From Cryptomeria japonica (lineage: Eukaryota > Streptophyta > Pinopsida > Cupressales > Cupressaceae), in contig NC_081410.1 in the NCBI RefSeq assembly GCF_030272615.1, positions 226,411,415 to 226,475,414 of the forward strand: DNA of 64,000 nt, in the 5' to 3' direction. Within the stretch, counting starts at the first letter, position 1; each line of letters begins with the position of its first letter. Positions 21,125 through 32,980 of the stretch are shown here, in pieces. Below the pieces are notes generated by a model. It searched no databases. It saw only the letters and a program-made list of their open reading frames with translations, and was not told where the DNA came from. The translations under genes were made by a program, and so were the position numbers.

Positions 21125-23388
21125 TGTAAAGATGCAAAACGTTCTAAATTCCATATTAAAATGAAATGCCCTTTATTCTTAAATAAACTCATAATTCCCT
21201 TAATAAGTCTATTTACTTCCACTATTTTGTCCTTAATTCTAAATGATCATTCCAATGATATCACAATAAACAAGAGATTTCTTAAAGAGATAAAGATTCT
21301 TTATTCAATAAGAATGTGTAAGTAGTATCTCAATCATATCTACATACAATACTTAGGCCTTTCAAATACCTTAAGTTCATATAGTAAGATAAATATAAAT
21401 TGAATGATGAGATGTATCCTTTGATCTATAATCCAATCTATCTTCAATGCAATCTTTAGAATGAAGACAAGAACAAGATTCAGGTGATTTTTCCACTCAA
21501 CCTTGAATCTTACACTTCCCCAAAATTCTTGGTCAATCAAGAATACTCGATCCTGCACGAATTGCTTAGCAAAAAGAATTTGATAGACAAGATGGAATCT
21601 CATGTGTGCGTAGAATGATAAATGCATTTTCTATTTTCTAATTCCATTAAGAAACAAGCAAGATCAATCAAGGATATGGTAGAGGGTATAAATAAATCCA
21701 TCTATTTCAATGGTCAATAAGTTAGTCGGCCGAGTATAATGCCATGCATAGCAATAAAATATAGTTTGGAAAATAAAACTATTCTCTCTATGATTCCACA
21801 TTCGACACCCGTCCTGGAAGGTAACTTTCCCACAAACACAAACATATCTAGCTTTTCTAGTAAATATAGAAGAGACAATCTTTCGTTTTCAATCAATTAT
21901 ATCCAATAAGAAAGCAATATTTTGCTTCTATCTTTTCAAGTAAATCAAGGATAAGAATTAAAAATAACAAGGTGTAACACATGTATGCATATTTAGCATA
22001 TAGATAAAAGTAAAATATATAAATAGAAATTATGAGTACACATTCTTTTGTCTTTTCTCATATAAAATCCAAAGCGTAATCATTCATCTTATGGTTTCAA
22101 GTTTCTAAGTTTAGAGTGCATAAGTTTTCTATCTTTCCACATGTTTTTTATTATCTATTTATTTTCTTGAATAACATGTTTAGTTGGATACTAACATGTG
22201 TTTCCCATGATTTATGAATTCAACTAACTAAATTTTCCATAATGGGTATAAAATAAAATGATAATTCATAATGCACATACTTATATGGCTTTTTCAACAA
22301 AATTTAAAATAATCATGACCTCTATTATAAGGAACTAATTCAGAAATTAAACTCTTTTCTTTAATAATGATCTAAAATATACAACTCTCAAGATAATTCT
22401 ATTATTTTCTCTGATTATAAAATAATTTATCACTCGTTTAAGAGCCTACCTCTAAAATTTGAGTTAAGTCTGATATGATTAGTGATGCTCTTCTCCAGTT
22501 GTATCTGCAATACCTCTAGATTTCCAAACCTCTATGATGTTTAATCCCTTGAGTTCTCTCCTCTTTGTTCTTTCACCTCTCTTCTCTATTCATTACTCTA
22601 TATTCCGTTCTCTATTATTTGTTCTATTTTTACTATACTCTACATATTTCTCCCCGTTTCCAATACTGTCCTCTTTCTAAGTTTTACCAAAACAACAGTC
22701 TATATATACTGATCCAATCTATATTTCTTCCTATTTTTGAGCCACTCTCTCCATGTGGTAGTCTGTTATCTAAGTTTATATTTGACACCTCTAATTGTTA
22801 TAGTTATGGTAATAGTCCCAAAAGAATTCAAACTCTGTTATATTGCGAGCATGTGGTATTTCGATTCACACATACCATTTAAAATTCATTTATATCGATG
22901 ATTTCATGTGGTTGGTCATCCACGTAACTGTTTGTTAATGCCACATAACTGTTTGTTCATGCCACGTGATATGGCAATTTTAATGCATGTGAAAGTGGAG
23001 GTTTGAGTGGGTAGTCGGTAGCAATACCGACTCCCTTCCTATCATTCAACGTTTTAATTGCCACCCATGCATCACTGTTGGCACGTGGAAAATTTTGCAT
23101 GACATGCAATGTTTATTCCTATGGATTTAACCATGTCGATCAGTCTGTATTCAACCTGTAGTCCATCTTTATTCAACCACTAAATGTTTGTTGCTGCATG
23201 ATCAATATTAATACCGATTTATTTTTGCAAATGGTTTCCTAAGTCTTAGTGGCATTTAAGTCTATAGCAAGTCGATTTCACTAATATCGACTTCTCCCTA
23301 TAAACTTGCAATATGCTCAACTCGATGCATTAATAAGTCTGCCAATACTAAATCGGTTAACATGTCCTTTAATAAATCACTTTCCATC

Positions 23389-23389
<1 letters not shown>

Positions 23390-23442
<53 letters not shown>

Positions 23443-23483
23443 CATGTATGTATGTATGTATGTATGTATGTATGTATGTATGT
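23390..23483. repeat. (TA)n then (TGTA)n microsatellite
   Basis: A run of TA dinucleotides passes into ATGT tetranucleotide repeats; the frame across it (YIYIYI...MYVCMYVC) is an artefact. Confidence 0.93.
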
Positions 23484-23732
23484 ATAAACAGTGAATTTAC
23501 ATAAAATAAAATAATTTAATTTGAAAATTATATTTACATATATAATAATTGCGTATGTATTTATATGTATATGATCAAATTATTATTCGAACTCATATAC
23601 ATATATAATATGTATAATTATATATATATATATATATAGTAATAAATCAATTCAAATTTAATTATCTTTTCTTTTTCTAAACATTATATAAATCATATAC
23701 ATATATATATATGTGTTTATATACTTCATATA

Positions 23733-23770
23733 CATACATACATACATACATACATACATACATACATACA
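23733..23770. repeat. (CATA)n microsatellite
   Basis: About nine CATA units, complementary in type to the TGTA run 250 bp upstream. A short (TA)n lies at about 23615-23637. Confidence 0.9.
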
Positions 23771-24111
23771 CTCTATCTTTGCACAATGCAAATTATAAAT
23801 TCTAATGTGGTGTGTGAGATTCCCATCTATTCTAGCAAATTCTAAGAGCTAAAACAACTCTACCTGAACCATGTTCTTGACTTCATTCGTGTTCACCTGT
23901 TCTTGCATTCACTTGCACTCAATTGCTCATTAGCAATGATGATCCCAATTTCATAATGAAAATAATACTGATCATTCATTTGCATGTAAATCATTTCATT
24001 ATTGTCTTATTTCACTAACAATTCCTTTTCCTTTTCATTTCAATTCCATAAATGAAAAAAATCAGCATTATTTTCCTATAAATAATTATAGATAAATTTG
24101 GTTCATGACAC

Positions 24112-26120
24112 TTTAGAACCTTGAGGGGACTAAGGCAGGGTGATCCTAGATCGCCTATTTTGTTCCCTATAATGGTAGAAAGTTTGGGTAGATTCATTCA
24201 TAAAAATGTAGTTGAAGGATCTATGAAGGGCCTCAAGCCGTCCTCTGCCAATTTGATCTGCTCTAATCAATAATTTGTTGATGACACCATTTTAATGGTA
24301 AGCCCCTTTTTTGGGGAAGCCAAAGTCATCAGATTGATTCTCTACCTTTATGAAAAGGCTTCTAGATAGATGGTTAATAGAACCAATAGTTTTATCTACT
24401 TCATTAATACTCTTGAGCATCATCAAACGAATATTGCTAACATTCTCGATTTCCTCATAAGTAAGCTCCCCTCTACTTACCTAGGTCTCCCTTTGGGATC
24501 TAAACCTTCTAATTCCTTTTGGAAATCTTTAATTGATATATTTAATAGGAATTTGGCTGGGTGGAAAGGCACCCTTTTGAGTCAAGCTAGTAAAATTCAG
24601 TTGTTGAAAGCTACACTTCAAAACCTCCCAGTGTATGTCCTCAGTTTTTTCAATATTCCCTCTAAATTTGTCAAAATTATTGATAAAATTCAGAAAAGAT
24701 TCCTTTGGTTTGGGGTTGAGGAAAAGAAAATAACCCCTCTGGTTTCCTGGGAGAATGTCTGCAAGCCAAGGAGATATGGTGGATTGGGAATTAGAAGAAT
24801 TAAAACCTTTAAAAATGTTGTTTTGGCTAAATAGGTCTGGAGATTTTATGACTGTAGAAGGGAATGGAACACCTTATGGCACAATAAATATCTCTCTAAT
24901 GTTCATTCTTTGTAGGATTTTTGAGTTCTTCTCATATCCCTGATGGATCTCATCTTTGGAACAATATCCTCAAGGCTAGGGAAGTGGCTAGCTGGGGAAT
25001 GGCAGAAGAATTTGGTTTTGGGATGATTTCTCGATCAAGAATCACTTGCTTGCTTCTGATCCTACATTGGGATATTTAAGGGATCTTTGTGTTGCATCTT
25101 TTGGCTTAATGGTGGCTGACTATTGGAAGGAGGGTAAGTGGGTGAATCTTTCTATTGTTAATCCTTCTTTTACTCACTTGCAAATTTCCCTAATTTCTTT
25201 TGGTTTGGAGGATGGTTTTGGAAGATGAGCTTATTTGGAAATCCAATCCTAATGGGAAGTTTTTTGTTGCTTCTATGGATTGTTGTAATGAACCCCATGT
25301 TTCTGGGTGTTCTAATGTGTGGATCAAGTACCTTTCTCCTAAGGTTAATATGTTTTTTTTGCTCCTCTTTCTTAATAAAATCTTAACTATGGACAATCTT
25401 GTTAAGAGAGACTTTTCTATCTCAAATAGATGCTACTTGTGTATGAGGGATGCTATGTTGATCATATGTTTTTACACTACTCTTACACTTTTGAGATTTG
25501 GGGTCTGGTGCTTCAGAAATGGGGTCTTTGCTAGACTCTCTTGGGGGCCATAAAGGAGTTCGTTCACCAATGGAACCCACCCTCAAGAAATATTCTCCTG
25601 AAGAAACTATGGTCCTTTGTGTTTCCTCACATGGCATGGGGTTTATGGAATGAATGTAATAATCATATCTTCAGGAATATCCATCTCCCTCCTGATATTG
25701 TCTTCATGAAAATTTTTAGAGCCATCTCTGATAATCTCTCGACTGTTAGCTCCAATGTTCTTTTTCAAAGTGGAATCCTTAAGGAGTATGAAGCCAATGT
25801 TGTCAAGGATTGGGATTTTGGCCATCTTCTTCATTTGGTCAAACCTAAGGTCAATCCTAGGGACAACATTAGTTGGAACTTTCCATCCCAAGGATGGGTG
25901 AAAATCAGTTTTGATGGTGCGGCTAGAGGGAACCCTGGTCAAGCTAGTTGTGGAGGGGTGATACGGGATCACTATGACAACTTCATTTTTGCTATTGCTC
26001 CCCCTCTTGGAAAACAAACTAATAATGTTGCAAAAGCTATAAGAACTTATCACAGTTTAAAACTTGCTAAACAAAACAACTTTAAGCTTGTTTGGGTCGA
26101 GGGGGACTCAAAGAATATTA
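24112..26120 (+). pseudogene. LINE ORF2 remnant: reverse transcriptase, zinc-binding region, RNase H (first part)
   Basis: RT motif with GLRQGDPRSP (about 24127) precedes FVDDTILM (about 24275, the F/Y-x-DD catalytic site). Next come YLGLPLGSKPSNSFW, GWKGTLLSQASKIQLLKATL and WENVCKPRRYGGLGIR, typical of plant LINE RT C-termini. The zinc-binding region is NGKFFVASM...WIKYLSPKVNMFF...RCYLCMRDA (about 25245-25455). RNase H begins WVKISFDGAARGNPGQASCG (about 25900) with the first catalytic Asp. The Glu expected in NNVAEA is Lys (NNVAKA), and EGDSKN keeps the second Asp. Frames change near 25200 and 25540, with stops near 24362 and 24833. Non-functional. Confidence 0.9.
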
Positions 26121-27190
26121 TGTTGGTATTATGGATATGTTGCATTGGTTTTGTCATTGATGTCAACACTCATCAACACTTATCTTTTTGGAGATCTTTG
26201 GTTATGTTCATCGACAAGTTTAGTGACTTATACATAGTCACTGGTATTTGGTTCACCGGCAAGTTATATTGTTCATTGGCACTGAGGGTGAACTGTTATC
26301 ATCTGGAGATCACTTGGTTAGGTCGAAGACATGGTTTGGACACTTGGTTTTGGAGATTTTCTTATTGGTCTAATCATGCTGACATATTTGTTGTTACTGG
26401 CAAATTGGTCTAGGTTATGGACCAACATGCGTTATCTATTCCAGATCAGCATGACATGTTATGAAGATGGTTTAATCAATTAATATTGTTGTTGAGCCGA
26501 CATGATGCATCACATCTTGACTTACTTGTAATATATTCTATTATATTATTCTTAGTAAGCCGACCTACACATTTGGTCTTAGGTTTTGGTATATATGTGA
26601 AATCTCATTTGTGAGATTGAAGTGGTGATAGGTAATAAGGTATTATAAGGTTGTGATATTTGGTATAGGCAAATATAAGCAGAGCTTCTCACACATACAT
26701 CATTTTAAGATTCAAGAAAGGTTTGAAGGAGACAATCAGAGCTTAACCAATACTGAATCCAACATTGGAGATGCTACTTTGAATAGTACATTAGCATTGG
26801 ATTTAATCATCCAATTGTAGTCAGTGTGACTCCTATTTTGTGATTGAGCAGTGAGCTCTAGGTAGCTAGCCTTTCTGCATGTGTAGACCCCATTTATAAA
26901 CATATACTATCTGTAGTAGTATCATCTAATTGTGGGTAAGGTTTCCCACTATTGTTTTTCCCCTTACAGGGTTTGCATGTACAAATCTTTGTGTTATATG
27001 TTGTGAATATTGTTTCTCTTTTTGTTTCATGCATTAAGTTTCACCGGTACTGTTATTAACTGTTAATCTGTTTACCAACATTAAGTTTGGTTTACCGGTA
27101 TTAAGTATCAAGTTTGGTTAAGTTGTATTTGGGTTGAAATTATTAGACAGCTAATTCACCCCCCCTCTTAGTTGCATTCGGGTCCTAACA
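26121..27190 (+). repeat. Solo LTR of the copia-A family
   Basis: These 1,070 bp start TGTTGGTATTATGGATATG, end GGGTCCTAACA, and are flanked by TSD TATTA (26116-26120 and 27191-27195). Sequence and layout match the copia-A LTR, including the TATA region (26590). There is no internal region, so it is the product of LTR-LTR recombination. Removing it with one TATTA restores the RNase H frame: DSKN-IISYLKVKSTPAWN. Confidence 0.95.
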
Positions 27191-27626
27191 TATTATCAGC
27201 TACCTAAAGGTCAAATCTACTCCGGCTTGGAATGTTGATATTTGGATGAAGAAGGCAAAAGATATTATTAAAAACTTTGATAGATGCATTATTTTTCATG
27301 TATACAGACAAGCCAACATGGTTGCTGACTTCCTTGTCAATAGGGGAGTGACGTGTAAAGCCCAACTTAGTTGGACCCGTGGTGACAGGCTAACTCAGAA
27401 TTTGCTAGGCATTTATTCCACGACCAAAGTCAGGGGAGTAAATTTAATTATAACTTGTGCCATAATTACTCTGAGTGTTTATAGAGTTATTGATACCTTC
27501 CTTTTTGAGACAAGTGGCCAGAGAGGACATGAGAATCGATGCAAACTTATTTTGCATGCTTTGTGGGTGATTTTAAACATTTTTTGGTCTTACTTTCACT
27601 CTAAAAATTCTTTGCAGAGAGTGTAA
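27191..27626 (+). pseudogene. LINE RNase H, C-terminal part
   Basis: The frame continues from 26120 as IISYLKVKSTPAWNVDIWMK, then HVYRQANMVADFLVNRG. The last is the conserved H-x-x-R-x-x-N-x-x-AD end of the plant LINE RNase H domain with its final Asp. Recognisable similarity ends near 27350; the frame stays open to 27626 without known motifs. Confidence 0.88.
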
Positions 27627-27644
27627 CAGAGATATCAAGATAGA

Positions 27645-29000
27645 ATGGGTGGTGCGAGAAAAGAATTGAGCCTCCTAGCTATGTGCAGTTGAAGAATGAA
27701 AAGAATCTTTTGCAGATTTTGGAGAAAGGGAGGTTCACTCCTTACATTCAGAGGATACAAGTGCATAATCAAGATGCCATGAAATATTTTTCTCAGAACT
27801 AGAAGGATGGAATGATTGTTCTCTATGGTCGGAAGGTCCTGGTTGATGAAGCCCTTATTGCACAGGTCATAGGGTTATCTATGGAGGGTATGAAGTATTA
27901 TAGAGGCAGAGTGTATACTAAGCAAGTTGTGCAGATTTTCCCCAAGAAGGAGGCAAAATGGGCCAAAATTGTTAAAAAGATGGCCAACTACTATGACATT
28001 GCGGTCATTAAGTCTTTCTGGCAGAAGCTTCTTAAGGTAATCATAAATTACCTTACTTTGGATGGTCACTATACTAGGGTGTATGGTCATCACTTTGTTA
28101 TTTTGAATCTTTTCTACCATGGTGTGAAGATGTCTTTCCCTTTCCATCTCATGTCTTCTCTTAGGGGTATTTTAGTGACCACCACAAGAACCCTTCCAAG
28201 TTTCTCATCTTGCATGAAGTCTTGTTGGTCCTTATTGATGCACATTTCCGTGCTCTTCCTCCCCCTGATGATTATATCCACATTGTTTTTGAGAATGATG
28301 AGACTAGTGTGGGCAACTCTGATAATGAACCTTTGGGTATGGGTTTGAAGAGAACCCCCCTCCCCTGAACAAAGCTAAAATTGAAAAACCCTCAAGTTCA
28401 CAACCTAACGTGAGGAATGGTATCAAAGGGCAAAAGAACATTGTTATGTCCTCCTCCTCTACTTCTACTAAGAATGGTTCCCCCTCTTCAAGAAAGAAGG
28501 AAGAAGATGGTAAGGACCTTGATTGCCCTAATGTCCTGGCCTCTCCTTCTTCCAATAAGGAGACTGGTAATGTGGGAACGACTGGTATTGAAGACCTTCA
28601 TCCCAAAAGTGTTGAACTTAATGATAAGAGGGAGGATTATGATAATGTGTTGGACATGACTTGTGAACATGTTATTAGCACTTTTAGCATGTTCAAACAG
28701 TTGTTCCATGAATTTAAGGAGATAAGGATCAACCAAAGAGCCCTAGGAAGCAAAATGGAAGTGATCCATGTCGGTTCTACTCAAGGTAATAATAATAATG
28801 AGGGAAATTGGACTGAGGCTAAGAAGAAGTCAATTATGTACTGCATCAAGATGATGGGTGAAGGGTTTGATCAGCTAAAGAAAAGGCTGGAGGATCGCAT
28901 TACCTGTGTTGAGGAAGGCTATAACAAGATCCAGAATACCCTCAAAATATTAGGGCAAGCAGTCACAAAATTGTCAAATAGTCTACAGTGGTTATGAATA
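27645..29000 (+). pseudogene. Unknown ORF downstream of the LINE RNase H
   Basis: The reading starts RIEPPSYVQLKNEKNLLQIL, has one stop at about 27799 (SQN*KDGMIVLYG), then VLVDEALIAQVIGLSMEGMK, a helical stretch to about 28160, and GHHFVILNLFYHGVKMSFPF. A frameshift there leads to HEVLLVLIDAHFRALPPPDD. A second frame (28410-28997) is Ser-rich, then coiled-coil-like (FDQLKKRLEDRITCVEEGYN). No nuclease, RT or zinc-knuckle motif. It lies about 300 bp after the RNase H core and before the presumed LINE 3' end. It could be a LINE accessory ORF or part of another element. The VLVDEALIAQVIGLS segment resembles IKITKEVIQRVAGFS in element B ORF2. Confidence 0.55.
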
Positions 29001-29450
29001 GTATGGTGAATAGTCTGGAGTAGCCGGATAGGGATGTTGTTATTATTGGGGATGATGCTGAGGTGGCTCAGGGTAGAGAAGGACCCTGCAAAAGGACTCA
29101 TGCGAATATGAAGAAAAAGGCAGCTATTCAGAATGTGGACTAAAAAGCTATGAAGACTGTTGCTGATACAATGAATGTCCTTGAGGCTGAGGTCGATGAG
29201 ACCCTCAAAAGCCTTATGTAGCTGGGTCAGTGTTGTTGTTTTTTTCTAGTTGTTGGCTCTGTCTATGTCTGGGTTTGGTCTCCTTGCTATCATTTTGCGC
29301 CCAGTTGGGCTTTTGTTGTCTCTTTGGCTATTGTTTCTTATGCTTATCCATGCAACCCATTTTTTTTTGGATGTCTATATCTAATTCTATACCTCTTAGA
29401 ATCATTTTTTAAAGGGTTTCGGGGCCCCTTCAAAACCTATTTTTGCCTTA
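29000..29450 (+). other. Presumed LINE 3' region
   Basis: T-rich sequence with TTGTTGTTTTTTTC and ending around GGGTTTCGGGGCCCCTTC, a style seen at 3' ends of plant LINEs. The hydrophobic frame 29230-29412 is an artefact of the T-rich stretch. Confidence 0.45.
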
Positions 29451-31191
29451 ATCCAAAACTCTAATTTAATATTTTTAATTTATAGCCTTTAATAAAATAT
29501 TATAGTTTTATATTTTATAATTTTATACTTTAACTCTCAAATAGTTTTTATTTAACTATTATATTTTAATTATTCAGTCAATTTCTAGCATCTCTTAAAT
29601 AGTATTTACTTATATATATATATATATCCTTCAAATAATCTATTGTTATATTTTAATATTTTTAATTTATTTTAAATTCCCAATTTAATTTACTAATTAT
29701 TATCTAATTGTTTTTTTTGCATAGAGTTCCAGTCCTTAGGTCACTACCGGCAGGCTAGAAAACCCCTCCTCGGTCATATGTCTGCCTTCGACAGTTAGCC
29801 TGCAACTTACTCCAACTCAATAAAAAGTCATCAAATTTTGATAATAAAATGCATTATACATATTATCACATTTAAAATCTAATAAAAGAATTAATATCAT
29901 TAAACATCATAACTAAACAACATAAATCATCATAATTAAATAACGACATTATAGCATTATACATCATTATAAAATAACTAACCGTCATCAATGTCATTAA
30001 ACAACAAAATACCATCTAATCATCATTAAAAAGCTAATCAAGTCATCACGTGCAAAATGTCAACAGTATAAGTATCTGACATAGTAAAGTAAATCTAACT
30101 AGGGTCTGAATGTAGTCGTGAGAAGAAAATCCTTACATGATCCATAATTCACAAATTAAGTAAAAATAAAAAAGGCTAGATTGAGCATGCAATAATTACA
30201 TTCATCTGTAAATGACACAAACCATTTTTATAGAAATAAAACAAGCTAAAAGGAAAACATAGGCACAATCTGAATGTTTTATTTAAGAACAAACATGTTA
30301 AGGCCTAAACATGGATGCAATTTATTGAGGTTAAAAAATCTCCATTTTTCCCCCCAAAAATATGTTTTAAAGTGTTGAACCCTTATTGCATAATGCTTGT
30401 AGGCTTAAATAGAATCTCTTCTCCAAGATTCTATTATCATAGTAGGCATTGTAACCATATCCACTACGTGTTGTCATTATCATAGTAGGCATTGTAACCA
30501 TTTCCACATGAGAAATTCCTGAATCATTATCCTTCTCAAAGTGTGTGGCATGAGTGTCACTTGGATTTACCATTATTTTCATTGAAACAGCTTGGGCATG
30601 AAGTTTCCTATTTTTATTTTTTTTGTCGCTTGTTTGTAATTTGACTATGTGATGTATCTCCAATGGCATGCTTGTATTCTCCTTTTGTGCCCAAAATATT
30701 CTGAATCTTCTACATAGTTGACATGTGGCACTTTTCACTGGTTGTTGAAAAACTTTAATATGAGCTCACTGGGCCCATATTCGCTCTAGGCATGTGGCGC
30801 ACTAGTGGGGATTTCTAGGAAGTTTCCTTTGATCTTGCTCCAAACTTCCACAAAGCATCCACGTGCCAAGCTCCATCGTGAGTATCATTTAAAGAAAGTC
30901 GTCTCTTCAAAAATTCGCGGGACAGCATGTGGCGCGCTCGTGGGTGTTAGTGCTAAGAAATGTTGTGTAACCTCAAGAGAGAGCACCATGCTTCCACATG
31001 GTGATATTTTGAAAAGGGATGCATGCATTAAAGGCACAAGGTTTTTGATATCTTGGGTTGGGATATGACATGACTATTGTGGATGGGATCTACAGTTAAT
31101 TTTTTTGTACTTAACTTTATTTGACCACATGGTGTTGTGTAGTTATAAAATGCACTTGGTGAACCTCATTTTCCTTGTTAATAGACCTCTT
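29451..31191. other. Unclassified AT-rich sequence
   Basis: About 1.7 kb without a recognisable gene. It holds a short (TA)n near 29610, a CATCATTA-rich stretch (29880-30030), and a moderately GC-rich part with two related ATGTGGCGCACTAGTGGG / ATGTGGCGCGCTCGTGGG segments near 30790 and 30930. A 123-codon minus frame (30367-30738) and an 87-codon plus frame (30805-31068) have no known motif. Confidence 0.5.
30434..30519. repeat. 43-bp tandem duplication
   Basis: TTATCATAGTAGGCATTGTA and the following bases (ACCATATCCAC...) occur twice with a 43-bp period. Confidence 0.85.
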
Positions 31192-32906
31192 TGTTGGCAT
31201 TATTGGAATTAGGTTTTCATATATGTAAAATGGTTTGGTATGGTCACCAATGAGTAAGAAGTGGTGACCGGTATGGGAGAAGTAAGACATGATGATGTCA
31301 ATCCATATGTGTGTAAGAAGATAGAAGGTAGGTTACCAGTACACATGAAATGCATCATCTATTGGTAAAGCAGGACCACCGGCAAGGCAAGCAAGATAGT
31401 AAAAGAAGAACTGAAGGATTTAAACTGGTATACTCAAAGAATTTTAATGCTGTTAGTAAATGGACTGAATAGTAGGACCAACATGTTCGATGGAAGACCA
31501 AGTTGATCCACTGACAGAAAAGAGGTTTCAAGGTATGAAGGCCCATCGGTGAAGTTAGGTTATATCGGTAAGGTGAGTTGAACTGGTAGTCAATCTTAGT
31601 TGGTGAAGGACATCAAACCGACATAGCAACCCAAGAATAGATGGATGTTGATAAGGATGACAAGTGGAAGCCAGGTGGTGATCATGCAGAGGTCGGTGAA
31701 GTGTTCGTCGACGTAACAGTCAACAAACAAGTCAGCTTTTATGAAGAACCCACAAATCATGGAAGGATAGCATAAGGTTGTGGCTTGAGGAAGACAAGGT
31801 GGCAAGTGATTGAACTCATCCTACAAGAAGATCTGATCTTTGTACATGTTTGTTGAAGGAAACAACTGAGCCATTAATGGTGTGTGACAGAGAAACATAG
31901 AAAAGCATAGTGTAGACATCCAAATATATAAAATGCACATTGAAATGTGAGGTGTTGGTGGTGCCCATCGAAGACATACAAATCATCACTCCAGAAAAGA
32001 AGATCAGATCAAATCTAATACGAATCGAGTTGGTGAAGGAAAAACCTAACACGACACTGTTTAAATGTTGTTTTGGTGGGAACCCTAAAAGATAAATATG
32101 TCAGCTCGAAACTGAAATCAATTGATGCTTGATGCAAGGTGTGAGAGAGAAGAGAGCCTGAGAAAGGAGAAATATTGTCTGCCTTAGAGTTTATTTTGAA
32201 AAATTTGTAGTGTGAGTTAGTAGGCGAACCGGTGAGAGGGTCAAACTGGTAGAGATAGAGTAATCAGTAAATTGTTATAGTCTAACAGTCAAGAAAACCA
32301 GTGAGGAGTGATTGGTTAATAAGGCATCCAAGAGTGACATAGTGTGGTGTGAGGCTAAGGGAGAAAGGTGAGAGGTTAGGAGTAACTAGTGATTCATCAA
32401 AGAGAGTAATCTGATAACCAACAATGTGAGAACCAGTGAAGAAGAGGTTGTTAACCGATAGAAATCTATTGATCAGGTGTTGCAGAACTCATTTGCAACC
32501 AGGTACTATAACTATATCAAAATTGTATTTCATTATACAACATCAAGTTAGAGCTTGGTGTAGGGGTTGGTTCTCCTTGGGTTGGTGCCCTAAATCAGTA
32601 GGGGTTGGTGTTCATTGGGTTGGTTCCCTAAATCATTATAATATGTTGTTTCATTGTGAGGCTGGATTGGAGTAGTAGACTGCAACAACATTTCTCACTA
32701 AGGTTTTTCCCATATTAAGTTTTCCTCATACATCCAATGTTTGAGTTATACATTTGTGTGTTTTCCTCTTTTGATATCCACTTTTATCTTATCACTTTGA
32801 CTGTTTAGTGTTTAGGTTGATAATCGGTATTCCAAGCTTGGTTAAAGTGAAAAGATTTTAGGAACCACTGATTCACCCCCCTCTTAGGGGTACATTGTGT
32901 TCAACA
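31192..32906 (+). repeat. Copia-C 5' LTR
   Basis: About 1,715 bp from TGTTGGCATTATTGG to TTGTGTTCAACA, followed directly by the PBS. The LTR boundary rests on the TG...CA ends and PBS position because the 3' partner is not in the window. It contains many CCGGT/CCGAC motifs like the other copia LTRs here. ORFs within it are not conserved proteins. Confidence 0.82.
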
Positions 32907-32908
32907 AT

Positions 32909-32921
32909 TGGTATCAGAGCC
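32909..32921 (+). promoter_or_regulatory. Primer-binding site, tRNA-iMet type (copia-C)
   Basis: TGGTATCAGAGCC lies two bases after the LTR end. Confidence 0.92.
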
Positions 32922-32980
32922 TAGGTTCCTAGTTGACTAAAGCTTTCTCTAGCTTGGGTAGATTCTGGTCAAAGACCACA

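Larger units (their letters stand above)
21125..24111. other. Gypsy-1 5' LTR (minus strand) and AT-rich DNA, outer boundary not seen
   Basis: The first part must be the gypsy-1 LTR because it directly precedes the PBS. Its far end cannot be placed because the partner LTR is outside the window. The stretch is AT-rich. A short repeat (CACGTAACTGTTTGTTAATG / CACATAACTGTTTGTTCATG) lies near 22920-22970. Frames such as 22565-22882 have no recognisable motif. No gene supported. Confidence 0.55.
24112..29450 (+). mobile_element. 5'-truncated LINE with possible extra ORF, split by a solo LTR
   Basis: The start falls inside the RT domain (FRTLRGLRQGDPRSPILF), so ORF1, endonuclease and the first half of RT are missing, as expected of incomplete target-primed reverse transcription. 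RT thumb, zinc-binding region and RNase H follow in plant-LINE order. The solo LTR 26121-27190 interrupts RNase H. A CGGGGCCCCTTC-containing segment near 29425 resembles plant LINE 3' ends, but I see no poly(A) tail or TSD, so the right boundary and the membership of the 27645-29000 ORF are inferred. Confidence 0.65.

Noticed and set aside
23306-23494. Frame with YIYIYI and MYVCMYVC
   Set aside because: Microsatellite translation.
30367-30738. 123-codon minus-strand frame
   Set aside because: No recognisable motif, contains the 43-bp duplication, and no surrounding gene structure; not supported as a gene.
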